Assembly: GCF_900119315.1 (NCBI RefSeq)
Contig: NZ_LT827010.1
Coordinates: 6,233,001-6,297,000, forward strand
Direction of reading: 5' to 3'
Source: Actinoplanes sp. SE50/110
GTDB taxonomy: Bacteria; Actinomycetota; Actinomycetes; Mycobacteriales; Micromonosporaceae
Length of the DNA: 64,000 nucleotides
The notes beneath the pieces are model-generated. The model did no database searches. It was not told where the DNA came from and saw only the letters and a program-made list of their open reading frames with translations. Below are positions 41,520-49,637 of this stretch, piece by piece. The position numbers and the translations under genes were made by a program. The stretch's first letter is position 1. Each line of letters starts with the position of its first letter.

Positions 41520-43094
41520 GCGGCGCAGCACCTTTCCGGTGGCGTTGCGGGGCAGTTCGTCGATGAAGACGACGTCCCGGGGCACCTTGTACCGGGCGAG
41601 CAGCGCCTTGACGTAGTCGCGGATCTCCTGGGGGTCGCGCGCGGAGTGCTCGGCGGGGACGATGTAGGCGCGCAGCCGCGTGCCGAACTCCGGATCGTCC
41701 ACGCCGATCACTGCGGCCTCGATCACGTCGTCGCGTTCGGTGAGCAGGTTCTCCACCTCGACCGGGTAGACGTTCTCGCCACCCGAGATGATCATGTCGT
41801 CGTCCCGGCCGTCGATGTAGAGCAGCCCGTTCTCGTCGAGGTGCCCGCGGTCGCCGGTGGCCATGTGGCCGTCGATGACCTGCTTGTGCCGCCCGTCGGT
41901 GTAGCCCTCGAACGGGATCCCGGTCCGCACGAACACCCGCGCGGTGACGTGCGGGCGGGTGACCCGCGTCCCCTCGTCGTCGTAGAGGGCGACGCGCACG
42001 GTGACCGGCGGCCGGCCCACCGTGCCCGGCGCGCGGCGCGACTCGGCGGGCTGGGCGACCGACGCCACGGCCACCTCGGTGGAGCCGTACACGTTGTAGA
42101 CCACCTCCCCGAACGTGTCCTGGAAGCGGTTGGTCAGCTCCGGCGCGAGCGGTGACCCCGCGACGAAGACCGTGCGCAGCGACGTCGTGTCGTACCGGGC
42201 GATCGTCTCCGGACCCAGAGCGAGAATCCGGGTGAGCATCGTCGGGACCGCGACCAGCATCGACGCCCGGTGGTCGGCGATCGCGCGCAGGATGCGTTCG
42301 GCGTCGAAGCGGCGCAGCAGGACGGCGTGGTCGGCGAGGGCGAGCCCGACGGTCCAGGCGCCGAAGCCGGTGCTGTGGAACAGCGGCGAGGCGACCACGA
42401 TCGCGCCCTGCCGCGGGAACGGGATCCGGTCCGCGATCAGCGCGCTGGCCAGCGGCGACACCCTGGTCCGCGGGGCGCCCTTGGGCAGGCCGGTGGTGCC
42501 GCTGGTCAGGATGATGAAGCCGGCCGGGCGGTCCGGCAGCGGCAGCGGGGTGGTCGGCTGCCCGGCGATCAGCATGTCGATGGTCCGGTCCGCGGCGCCC
42601 TCGTCGGCCCAGGTCAGATAGCGCGGGACGGTGTCCGGCACGGCGTCGGCGAGGGCCGCGAACTCGCTGTCGTAGAGCACGGCGCGGACGTTCTCCCGGG
42701 CCACCACCTCGGCGAACTGCTGCGGGGCGAGCCCGGTGTTCATCAGCGCGAGGCGCAGGCCGGCCCGGGCCGCGGCGCTGATCGTCAGGACCAGGCCGCG
42801 GTGGTCACGGGCGACGACGCCGATCACCGAGCGGGGCGGCAGGCGCAGCTCGGTCAGGGCGCGGGCCAGCGCATTGGACTGCTCGTCCAGCTGCCGGTAG
42901 TTCAGGGTGCCGCGCTCGTCGGTGAGCGCCGGGGCGTGCGGGTGCTCGGCGGCGGCCTTCATGATCAGGGCGGCTTGCGGGCCGAGCCGGGCGTTGCGGA
43001 CCGCGGCGCCGGCCAGACGATCGGGGCGGAGCAGGTTCACGATGCCGATCTGGTGCATCCGCAGCACCGCGTGCACATTCTCCAGGACGCTCAC
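41508..43094 (-). CDS. FadD-type acyl-CoA synthetase
   Basis: A 528-residue ANL-superfamily ligase. The P-loop is FIILTSGTTGLPKGAPR, then NVYGSTEVAVASVAQPAE, ATGDRGHLDENGLLYIDGR, and the hinge DDDMIISGGENVYPVEVE. The C-terminal Lys motif is LPRNATGKVLRR. It activates a fatty or carboxylic acid as an acyl-AMP and then CoA thioester. Substrate is unknown, but the following thiolase/crotonase fusion, TetR and acyl-CoA dehydrogenase suggest a lipid or steroid-side-chain degradation module. It lies 3 bp downstream of that fusion gene, in the same operon. Confidence 0.92.
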   Translation of the reverse strand: MSVLENVHAVLRMHQIGIVNLLRPDRLAGAAVRNARLGPQAALIMKAAAEHPHAPALTDERGTLNYRQLDEQSNALARALTELRLPPRSVIGVVARDHRGLVLTISAAARAGLRLALMNTGLAPQQFAEVVARENVRAVLYDSEFAALADAVPDTVPRYLTWADEGAADRTIDMLIAGQPTTPLPLPDRPAGFIILTSGTTGLPKGAPRTRVSPLASALIADRIPFPRQGAIVVASPLFHSTGFGAWTVGLALADHAVLLRRFDAERILRAIADHRASMLVAVPTMLTRILALGPETIARYDTTSLRTVFVAGSPLAPELTNRFQDTFGEVVYNVYGSTEVAVASVAQPAESRRAPGTVGRPPVTVRVALYDDEGTRVTRPHVTARVFVRTGIPFEGYTDGRHKQVIDGHMATGDRGHLDENGLLYIDGRDDDMIISGGENVYPVEVENLLTERDDVIEAAVIGVDDPEFGTRLRAYIVPAEHSARDPQEIRDYVKALLARYKVPRDVVFIDELPRNATGKVLRRLLQ

Positions 43095-43097
43095 AGG

Positions 43098-45737
43098 TCA
43101 GCCCTTCCGCCGCAGGTCGTCGCCGCCGCACTCGGCGACGGCACGCTGGGAGAGCAGCACCGCCGCCGCCGGGTGGGCGGCGATCGAGACCGCTAGATCG
43201 ATTGCTTGGCCGTACGCCTTGCCGGGCGCGGTGATCCGGTTGACCAGCCCGAGGTCGTGCAGGCGCCGGGCCGGCATCGGCTCACCGGTCAGCGCCAACT
43301 CCAGTGCGACGGCCCGGGGCAACCGGCGGGCCAGCCGGGTCAGTCCGGCCGCGACCAGCCCCTCGGTCACCTCGGGGAGGCCGAACAGCGCGTCGTCGGC
43401 GGCCACGATCAGGTCGGCGGCCAGGGCGAGGGCGAACCCGCCGGCCACGGCGACCCCCTCGACCGCGGCGATCAGCGGCTTGCCGATCGGCCCGAGGGCC
43501 GCCGTCTCCGGGTCCGTGCCGGCGCAGAACGTCGGGCCGGTGCCGGTGAGCACCGCGACCCGGGCGTCCGGATCGGCTTCGAAGTCGCCGATCGCGCGTT
43601 GCAGGGCCCGGGCGGTGAGCGGATCGACGACGTTGCGGGCCTCGGGGCGGTTGAGCCGGATCACCGTCACCGGGCCGTGCCAGGCCACCTCGACCGGGGT
43701 CAGGGCGGCCGGTCGGGGGAAGGGTCGCAGCGGGTCACCGTCGAGAAGAGAGGCGGGATCGGCGGTACGGACGATGCGCGTCCCGTCCGGGCCGAGCTCC
43801 GTGACGATGCCGGTGGCCGGGGTGCCGTCCCGGTGATAGGTGACGGTGTAGGCCTCCAGGGTGCCGCCCGACCCCGAGGACGCGGCCGGGCGCAGTGCCC
43901 GGGGCAGGCGCAGGCCCGCGTCGATGTCCCGGAACCCGGCGCGCGGCGGATGCGCGGACAGGATGGTGGCGGCGTGCTTGGTGAGATACCAGCCGAGCGC
44001 GGTGGCCAGGCCGAACCCGTCCGGGTCGGCGCGCAGCCGGGACACCAGGGTGGCGACCGAGTGCCCGGCATAGTTGTTGCCCGGGCCGCCCGCGAAGGTC
44101 AGCCCACCCGTCACGGTCAGCGGGCGGGCCGGGTCGTCGAGCGGCAGGCCGAGCTCGGCGGCGGCGATCTGCACGGCGGACGGGAAACACGCGTACAGGT
44201 CGATGTGCCTGATGTCGTTGATCGTCGTCCCGGTGTGGGCCAGGATGGCCCGGCCGATCGCGCCGATCGCCGGGGAGGCGGTGAGGTCGTCGCGTTCGGT
44301 GACGAACCATGCGTCGCTCGCGTGGGCGCCGGCGTGCGGGAAGACCCACCGGTCCTGCGGGATGCCCGCCTCGGTCGCTGCCCGCACGGAACACACGATC
44401 AGGCCGCTCGCCTGGTTGACCTGCAAATTCGCGGTGAGCAGCTTGGTGTAGGGATGGCACACCGGGCGGTTCACGGGGCCGGGGGTGGCGAGGTCGGCCG
44501 GGGTGCGGGGCCCGGGAAGCCAGGCGTACGGGTTGGTGGCGGCGACGTCGGCGAAGCGGGACCACAACTCGGTGATCACCGCCTGGTGCTGCTGCGGGGT
44601 GCGGCCGTGGCGGGCGCGCAGGGCGTTCTCGATCAGGGCGTACAGGTGCAGCGGGGAGACCAGGCCGGCGTCGGTCTCCGGGGTGTTGTTGGGCTCCCGG
44701 TCGGAGCCGAGGATGCGGGTGGGCGCGGTGCCGTCCGGCTGTCGGGGCCAGTTCAGCGGGTGGCCGGCGCGATCGGCGGCGGCCGCGGTGGCGGCGGATT
44801 CGGCGCCGGCGAGCAGGGCGATGCTGGTCTCGCCGCGGGTGATGGCGGCGGCGATGTCGTTGAGCAGGCGCAGCGGGCCGTCACCGCCGAACAGGCTGGT
44901 CTGGACGGTGTGGGTGGGGGTGGCGCCGACGGCTTCGGCGATCAGGGCGCCGGCGGAGAGGTACTGCCAGGAGACGCTGGCGACCCAGCCGATGGTGTCG
45001 GCCATCGGCAGCAGGCCTGGTCGGCCGGCGTCGGTGGCGGCCTCGCGCAGGGCGCGGACCGCGAGGGTGACCGGGTCGTCGGTGCTGGAACGGTCGCTGA
45101 CCTGGCCGGCGCCGACGATGACCGGGGTCCACGGGTCGAGGTCGATCCCCGTACGCTCATGTCGGATTTTTCCGGATTTCTCCGGTGGGCGGACGCGCCC
45201 GGACGCGGCATCGTCCGGGCCGCCGATGACCGGGCCGGTCGCGGTGAGGTCGACGGCGGTCAGTCGCCGCAGTGAGGTGCGCAGGGCGTCGGTGAGGCTG
45301 CGGGCGACCATCGCGCCCAGCGGCCCGTCCGTGGGGCCGCCCTGCACCCCACCGTCGAGCCGCACCACCGTGCCGCCCTCCCCCGCCGCCAGCGAGAGAT
45401 AGACGCCGACCTCGATCCCCATCGGACCGGTGCCGTCCAGCCACAGCGTCCGCGGACGCTCGGCGTCCCGCACCGTCCAGCGCACCTCGACCGGTGTGCC
45501 CATCAGCCTGACCCGCTGACGGAAGCGGCTCCCGCCGTGGACCACGCCGGGCGGATCGGCCGGCCAGCCGGTGTGCATGACCATCCAGTCGGCCATCGTG
45601 GCGGCGTGCGTCAGGTAGGCGTGGACGCGCTCCGGGGTGGCCGGGACCGTCACGGACAGTGCCCAGGGACGGCTCAGCCGGCGCGGCGGGACGACGACGG
45701 GCAAGGTCTCGGGCACGGAACGGCGGCGGAAGCGCAT
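43098..45737 (-). CDS. Three-domain fusion: SRPBCC - thiolase-like (TLP1-type) - crotonase
   Basis: An unbroken 879-residue frame from ATG 45737. Residues about 22-165 are a SRPBCC lipid-binding domain (ATPERVHAYLTHAATMADWM). About 203-640 is thiolase-like (TPVIVGAGQVSDRSS; GGPGNNYAGHSVATLVSRL). The usual N-terminal catalytic Cys region reads TVQTSLFGGDGPLRLLND with no Cys. The terminal EAYTVTYHRDGTPATGIV beta domain resembles the extra C-terminal domain of thiolase-like protein type 1. About 660-879 is an enoyl-CoA hydratase-like domain (VIRLNRPEARNVVDPLT, AGTDPETAALGPIGKPLI, FGLPEVTEGL). It probably binds acyl-CoA intermediates of a beta-oxidation route, but classical thiolysis is unlikely. 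Confidence 0.85.
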   Translation of the reverse strand: MRFRRRSVPETLPVVVPPRRLSRPWALSVTVPATPERVHAYLTHAATMADWMVMHTGWPADPPGVVHGGSRFRQRVRLMGTPVEVRWTVRDAERPRTLWLDGTGPMGIEVGVYLSLAAGEGGTVVRLDGGVQGGPTDGPLGAMVARSLTDALRTSLRRLTAVDLTATGPVIGGPDDAASGRVRPPEKSGKIRHERTGIDLDPWTPVIVGAGQVSDRSSTDDPVTLAVRALREAATDAGRPGLLPMADTIGWVASVSWQYLSAGALIAEAVGATPTHTVQTSLFGGDGPLRLLNDIAAAITRGETSIALLAGAESAATAAAADRAGHPLNWPRQPDGTAPTRILGSDREPNNTPETDAGLVSPLHLYALIENALRARHGRTPQQHQAVITELWSRFADVAATNPYAWLPGPRTPADLATPGPVNRPVCHPYTKLLTANLQVNQASGLIVCSVRAATEAGIPQDRWVFPHAGAHASDAWFVTERDDLTASPAIGAIGRAILAHTGTTINDIRHIDLYACFPSAVQIAAAELGLPLDDPARPLTVTGGLTFAGGPGNNYAGHSVATLVSRLRADPDGFGLATALGWYLTKHAATILSAHPPRAGFRDIDAGLRLPRALRPAASSGSGGTLEAYTVTYHRDGTPATGIVTELGPDGTRIVRTADPASLLDGDPLRPFPRPAALTPVEVAWHGPVTVIRLNRPEARNVVDPLTARALQRAIGDFEADPDARVAVLTGTGPTFCAGTDPETAALGPIGKPLIAAVEGVAVAGGFALALAADLIVAADDALFGLPEVTEGLVAAGLTRLARRLPRAVALELALTGEPMPARRLHDLGLVNRITAPGKAYGQAIDLAVSIAAHPAAAVLLSQRAVAECGGDDLRRKG

Positions 45738-45774
45738 CGACACCCCTTGAACAGTCTGGCGTGACGGTAAAGCA

Positions 45775-45788
45775 GTGACGCGCGTCAC
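45775..45788. promoter_or_regulatory. Palindromic operator between fusion gene and TetR gene
   Basis: GTGACGCGCGTCAC is a perfect 14-bp palindrome centred in the divergent intergenic space, and TGACGGTAAA/TACGGTAAA direct elements flank it. The TetR protein at 45834 is the natural candidate to bind it and control both directions. Confidence 0.6.
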
Positions 45789-45833
45789 GACAAGACTTTC
45801 TTTCGCAAACCGTCAGGCCGTACGGTAAATGCC

Positions 45834-46430
45834 GTGAGGCGTACCCAGGCCCAGCGCAGCGCGGCCACCCGGACCCGGATCCTGGAGGCCACCTGCCAGT
45901 CCCTGGTCGAGCGGGGCTACGCGGAGACGACCACGGCCGAGGTCCAGGCCCGGGCCGGAGTGCCCCGCGGCACCCTGCTGCACCACTTCCCGACCAAGGT
46001 GGACCTGCTGGTCGCGTCGGTCCAGCACGTGGCCCGGCGCCGGCTCGACGCGCTGACCGCCGAGCTGGCCGAGGTCACCGGCGACGGGCTGGACGCCTAC
46101 ATCGACGCGGTGTGGCACTCCTTCTCGGCGCCGATGTTCTGGGCCGCGCTCGAACTGTGGGCCGCGGCCCGCACCGACGAGGAGTTGCGGGCCGCGCTGC
46201 TGCCGGTGGAGAAGGAGATCTTCGGGGTGCTGCACGAGCGGGCGGTCGCGGTGCTCGGCGACGACCCGCGGGTGCCGGGCGTGACGCAGATGACCTTCGA
46301 GGTGATGACCGGGCTGCTGATGACCGGGATCGTCAGCGGCGACCCGGTCGCCGGTGAGCTGCCGATCCGGCGGTGGAAACGGGCCGCGGCGACTCTCCTC
46401 GGCCGTGCTTCGTCCACGAGAGGACAGTGA
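45834..46430 (+). CDS. TetR family regulator of the acyl-CoA module
   Basis: A 198-residue repressor starting at GTG 45834. The helix-turn-helix region is RILEATCQSLVERGYAETTT, then AEVQARAGVPRGTLLHHFPT with the canonical LHHF end. The ligand domain includes a FWAALELWAAARTDEELRAA helix. It lies directly before the acyl-CoA dehydrogenase gene (2 bp) and opposite the fusion gene, with a palindrome between. This resembles the FadR/KstR-type logic in which acyl-CoA ligands release the repressor. Confidence 0.92.
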   Translation: MRRTQAQRSAATRTRILEATCQSLVERGYAETTTAEVQARAGVPRGTLLHHFPTKVDLLVASVQHVARRRLDALTAELAEVTGDGLDAYIDAVWHSFSAPMFWAALELWAAARTDEELRAALLPVEKEIFGVLHERAVAVLGDDPRVPGVTQMTFEVMTGLLMTGIVSGDPVAGELPIRRWKRAAATLLGRASSTRGQ

Positions 46431-46432
46431 TC

Positions 46433-47584
46433 ATGTACGCCGATCCGTTCGAGACTCCGGAACGCGGCACGCTGCGCGAGGCGATGGCGACGTTCGTACG
46501 ACGGGAGGTCGTGCCTTTCCTCGATGCCTGGGAGCGGGCCGGCGAGATCCCCCGGGAGCTGCACGCCGGCGCCGCGAAAGCCGGCCTGTACGGCGTCGGG
46601 TTCCCCGAGGAGGCCGGCGGGGACGGTGGCGACACCGTCGACATGGTGGTGGCGACCGAGGCGTTCCTCGAGGCGGGCGGCTCGTCCGGCGCGCACGCGG
46701 CGCTGTTCACGCACGGCATCGCGCTCCCCCACATGATCGCGGCCGGCGATCCTTCGCTGATCGACCGTTTCGTCCGGCCGGCGCTGGCCGGGCAGAAGAT
46801 CGGCTCGCTGGGCGTGACCGAGCCGGACGCCGGTTCCGACGTCGGCGCGTTGCGGACCACCGCGGTCCGCGACGGCGACGACTATGTGGTCAACGGGGCC
46901 AAGATGTTCATCACCTCGGGCACCCGGGCCGATTTCGTGACCACCGCGGTCCGCACCGGTGGCCCCGGCGCCGCCGGGATCAGCCTGCTGGTCGTCGAAC
47001 GCGGCACACCCGGTTTCACGGTGTCCCGCAAGCTCGACAAGATGGGCTGGCACTGCTCCGACACGGCCGAGCTGTCCTTCGCCGACTGCCGCGTCCCGGC
47101 CGCCAACCTGATCGGCGCCGAGCACGGCGGTTTCCCGCTGATCGCCCAGGTCTTCGTCCCGGAACGGATCATCACGGCGGTGCACGCGTACTCGGTGGCG
47201 CAGCGCTGCCTGGATCTCACGCTCGTCCAGGTGCGCGCCCGGGAGACGTTCGGACGGCCGTTGATCAGCCGCCAGGTGGTCCGCCACAAACTGGTCGAGA
47301 TGCGCCAGCGGATCGAACTGGCCCGCACCTTCACCCGCCGGGTCGCCGCCCGCCACGCCGCCGGCGACTGGGTTCCCGGCGAGGCGTGCCTGGCCAAGAA
47401 CGCCGCCGTCGACGCCGGCAAGTACGTCGTCGACGAGGCGGTCCAGCTGCACGGCGGCATGGGTTACCTGCGCGAGTCCGAGGTCGAACGTCACTACCGC
47501 GACATCCGGATCCTCGGCATCGGCGCCGGCGCCACCGAGGTGATGGCCGACCTCGCCGCGAAGATCTTCGAGTACGACCGCTGA
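46433..47584 (+). CDS. Acyl-CoA dehydrogenase
   Basis: A 383-residue flavoenzyme. The middle carries the family signature SLGVTEPDAGSDVGALRTTA and the FAD-binding MFITSGTRADFV region. The C-terminal half has the ARETFGRPLISRQVV and VQLHGGMGYLRESEVERHYR patterns that end the family, with the 'RD(I)RIxxIGAGATEVM' terminus. The catalytic base (usually Glu) is placed in this last stretch. It introduces the alpha-beta double bond in acyl-CoAs, upstream of the crotonase domain encoded divergently. It is coupled to the TetR gene. Confidence 0.94.
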   Translation: MYADPFETPERGTLREAMATFVRREVVPFLDAWERAGEIPRELHAGAAKAGLYGVGFPEEAGGDGGDTVDMVVATEAFLEAGGSSGAHAALFTHGIALPHMIAAGDPSLIDRFVRPALAGQKIGSLGVTEPDAGSDVGALRTTAVRDGDDYVVNGAKMFITSGTRADFVTTAVRTGGPGAAGISLLVVERGTPGFTVSRKLDKMGWHCSDTAELSFADCRVPAANLIGAEHGGFPLIAQVFVPERIITAVHAYSVAQRCLDLTLVQVRARETFGRPLISRQVVRHKLVEMRQRIELARTFTRRVAARHAAGDWVPGEACLAKNAAVDAGKYVVDEAVQLHGGMGYLRESEVERHYRDIRILGIGAGATEVMADLAAKIFEYDR

Positions 47585-47630
47585 CCGGCCGGGCCGTTCC
47601 CCGCGGCACGGTGGTGTCGTTGAGCCGGGC

Positions 47631-48053
47631 ATGTCTCGCACGCTTGCCATCGCCGCCGCCCTCGCCGCCGCCTGTCTCGCCGCCGGATGCTCCGGTGGAT
47701 CCGGCGACGACACCGACAAGACGGTCGCGCCGGCCGCGCAGAACTCCCAGCCGGCCGTGCACTCGCAGCCGGACCTGCGGGCCAGCATGGAGGCGCAGCT
47801 GGGTTTCCCGCCGAAGCCGGACACGAAGGCCGCCGAGGCCTACGTCGCCGACCTGAAGAGCATCGACCCGAAGCTGGTCGCCGCCCACGACCCGGAGGTC
47901 CTGGTGAACCGTGGCCGTGACCAGTGCCGCGACCTCAAGACCCGCCCGCAGAAGGACTGGGCCACCGTGGCCAGCCAGCGGTTCACCACCCCGCAGGCCA
48001 ACGCTGCCCGGATCATCAAGGTGGTCCGCGAGCGCCTCTGCCCCACCTACTGA
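47631..48053 (+). CDS. Small lipoprotein (DUF732-like)
   Basis: A 140-residue exported lipoprotein with lipobox LAAGC near residue 20 (TLAIAAALAAACLAAGCSGG). After a Ser/Gly/Asp and Gln/Pro spacer comes a compact helical domain (EAYVADLKSIDPKLVAAHDP, RDQCRDLKTRP, ending RIIKVVRERLCPTY) with two cysteines. This small-helix plan, with 'C..L' pairs and a final C, is like DUF732-type mycobacterial/actinobacterial lipoproteins. Role unknown. Confidence 0.7.
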   Translation: MSRTLAIAAALAAACLAAGCSGGSGDDTDKTVAPAAQNSQPAVHSQPDLRASMEAQLGFPPKPDTKAAEAYVADLKSIDPKLVAAHDPEVLVNRGRDQCRDLKTRPQKDWATVASQRFTTPQANAARIIKVVRERLCPTY

Positions 48054-48075
48054 CCCACGGCCGGGCCGGTCGGCC

Positions 48076-48450
48076 TCACCGGTTCCGGCCGGCCCGGCGG
48101 AACATCTCGTCCTGCACCGCGTCCGGCAGCACTTCCCGCACCTCCTGCGCGCACCGGCAGGCAGCCGCGATGCGCGCCGCCCACGCCAGCGCCTCCTCCC
48201 GCGTCGCCACCTCGACGACAGCGAAGCCGCCGATCACCTCTTTCGTCTCCGGGTACGGCCCGTCGGTGACGACCCCGTCGGTGGCCACCACGCTGGCCCG
48301 CTGGCGCTCCAGCCCGGCGCCGAACACCCAGACCCCGGCGTCCATCGCCTCCTGCGCCACCGCGTGGGTGGCCTCGGCCACGTCGCCGAGCTCCGCGCGG
48401 GCGATGTGGTCCATCGCACCGTCGTTGAACGAGATCAGATACCGCGTCAT
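48076..48450 (-). CDS. YCII-domain protein
   Basis: A 124-residue protein with the YCII/DGPF-type ferredoxin-like fold: MTRYLISFNDGAM at the start, VVATDGVVTDGPYPETKEVI with the DGPF-like loop, and the GGFAVVEVATREEALAWA beta-alpha end. Members have a His/Asp pair that suggests small-molecule or redox chemistry. Here DGAMDH provides candidate residues. No sigma-factor gene adjoins it, unlike many DGPF proteins. Confidence 0.82.
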   Translation of the reverse strand: MTRYLISFNDGAMDHIARAELGDVAEATHAVAQEAMDAGVWVFGAGLERQRASVVATDGVVTDGPYPETKEVIGGFAVVEVATREEALAWAARIAAACRCAQEVREVLPDAVQDEMFRRAGRNR

Positions 48451-48549
48451 CGTCGAACCCCTCTTCCTCCGTGCCGGCGGGCACCGTCGTCACCACTACG
48501 AACGACTCACCCCGGATCCGACACCGGCCCGGAAGATCGCCGCCCGGCC

Positions 48550-48661
48550 CGCGGGCCGAACGCCGCCATCGCCGCCGCCTCGCACAGGTCGTCCCGCACG
48601 AACGGCATGTGGGTGTGCCGCAGACCACCGTCCGCACCGCGTCCGGCAGGCCGGCGAGCCC
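48550..48661 (-). pseudogene. Frameshifted remnant of a calcineurin-like phosphoesterase
   Basis: One minus-strand frame reads GLAGLPDAVRTVVCG and stops making sense at TPTCRSC. Adding one base after GGC restores HTHMPFVRDDL. Together these give TVVCGHTHMPFVRDD, the GHTH metal-ligand motif of metallophosphoesterases of the YfcE class. Nothing upstream or downstream matches the remainder of the enzyme. The other parts of 48451-48674 show nothing I can support. Confidence 0.45.
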
Positions 48662-48674
48662 CCGCCGTTCCGGA

Positions 48675-49127
48675 TCACTCCGGCATCAGGATGTCGTCCA
48701 CTTTGACCGTGCAGTTGTTGACCTGCACCCCGTACTTCTCCACCGCCTCGATCACCCGGGCGCGCACCTCGCTGGTCACCTCCGACACCACCTCGCCGGC
48801 CCGCAGGCAGAGCACCACGGTGATGTCGACGTCGATGCCGTCCACCCGGGCGTGCACCCCGCGGGTGGCGTCACCCACCTTGTCCAGGCCCACCCTGTCG
48901 AGCACCGCGTTGAAGAACCGCGCGACGTCTCCGCCGAGCTCGGCCACGCCCGGCACCGACCGCGCGGCCGCCGCCGCCAGCTTCTCGATCACCTCGCGCT
49001 CGAAGACGGTGTCGCCGCGATACGCCGCCACCTCGATGACGTCGGCCCCGCCGGTCTGCGGCGGCACCGGCGGCGCCACCGCGAGGAACATCTCCTGCGT
49101 ACGGTCCGCGTGGAACCCGTCGTTCAT
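48675..49127 (-). CDS. Asp23/Gls24-family envelope stress protein
   Basis: A 150-residue protein starting at ATG 49127. The domain runs from DVIEVAAYRGDTVFEREVIE through SVPGVAELGGDVARFF and the VDGIDVDITVVLCLRAGEVV strand, and ends with VQVNNCTVKVDDILMPE. This is the Asp23 (alkaline shock) family, membrane-associated in Gram-positives by AmaP-like partners. No AmaP-like gene is next to it here. An acidic, soluble protein with no membrane segment is expected. Confidence 0.88.
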   Translation of the reverse strand: MNDGFHADRTQEMFLAVAPPVPPQTGGADVIEVAAYRGDTVFEREVIEKLAAAAARSVPGVAELGGDVARFFNAVLDRVGLDKVGDATRGVHARVDGIDVDITVVLCLRAGEVVSEVTSEVRARVIEAVEKYGVQVNNCTVKVDDILMPE

Positions 49128-49286
49128 CTCGCCATTCCCTCGAATCACTGCGCTGCCGGTGACCGGGGAAGCCTACTAAAGGTCACCATCGATCACCGGC
49201 GGCGAGCCGCGTCCGCGCCCGATCATCGTCCATCGCGGTACGCCGACCGGGAATCACGTCGCCGGGTGGCCTGCCAGACTGGCCGG

Positions 49287-49637
49287 GTGCCGAATCTGGA
49301 TGATGTGACCGCGCGGGTGCGCGCCTTCGCCGCCGAACGCGAGTGGCAGCCCTTCCACACGCCGAAGAATCTGGCGATGGCTCTCGCGGGCGAGGTCGGC
49401 GAGCTGCTCGCCGAGCTGCAGTGGCTGACCCCGGAGCAGTCCGCCGCGGTGATGAGCGACCCGGATCTCGGTCCACGGGTGCGCGCCGAGATCGGCGACG
49501 TCACCATCTACCTGGTGCGGCTCGCCGACGTGCTCGGCATCGACCTGATCGAGGCGTCCCTCGACAAACTCGCCGAAGCCGGCCGGCGCTACACCGTCGA
49601 GGCGGCGCGCGGTTCGTCCACCAAGATCATCAATTGA
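49287..49637 (+). CDS. MazG-like nucleotide pyrophosphohydrolase
   Basis: A 116-residue all-alpha NTP pyrophosphohydrolase of the MazG/RS21-C6 (dCTPase) type. Metal-binding acidic motifs are LAGEVGELLAELQWL (E-x-x-E) and RAEIGDVTIYLVRLADVLGI (E-x-x-D), and the WQPFHTPKNLAMAL segment forms the nucleotide pocket. Its start, GTG 49287, is preceded by CAGACT at -10 spacing, so it may be leaderless. Likely role: removal of dCTP-like or modified dNTPs. Its 3' end overlaps selB by 8 bp. Confidence 0.9.
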   Translation: MPNLDDVTARVRAFAAEREWQPFHTPKNLAMALAGEVGELLAELQWLTPEQSAAVMSDPDLGPRVRAEIGDVTIYLVRLADVLGIDLIEASLDKLAEAGRRYTVEAARGSSTKIIN

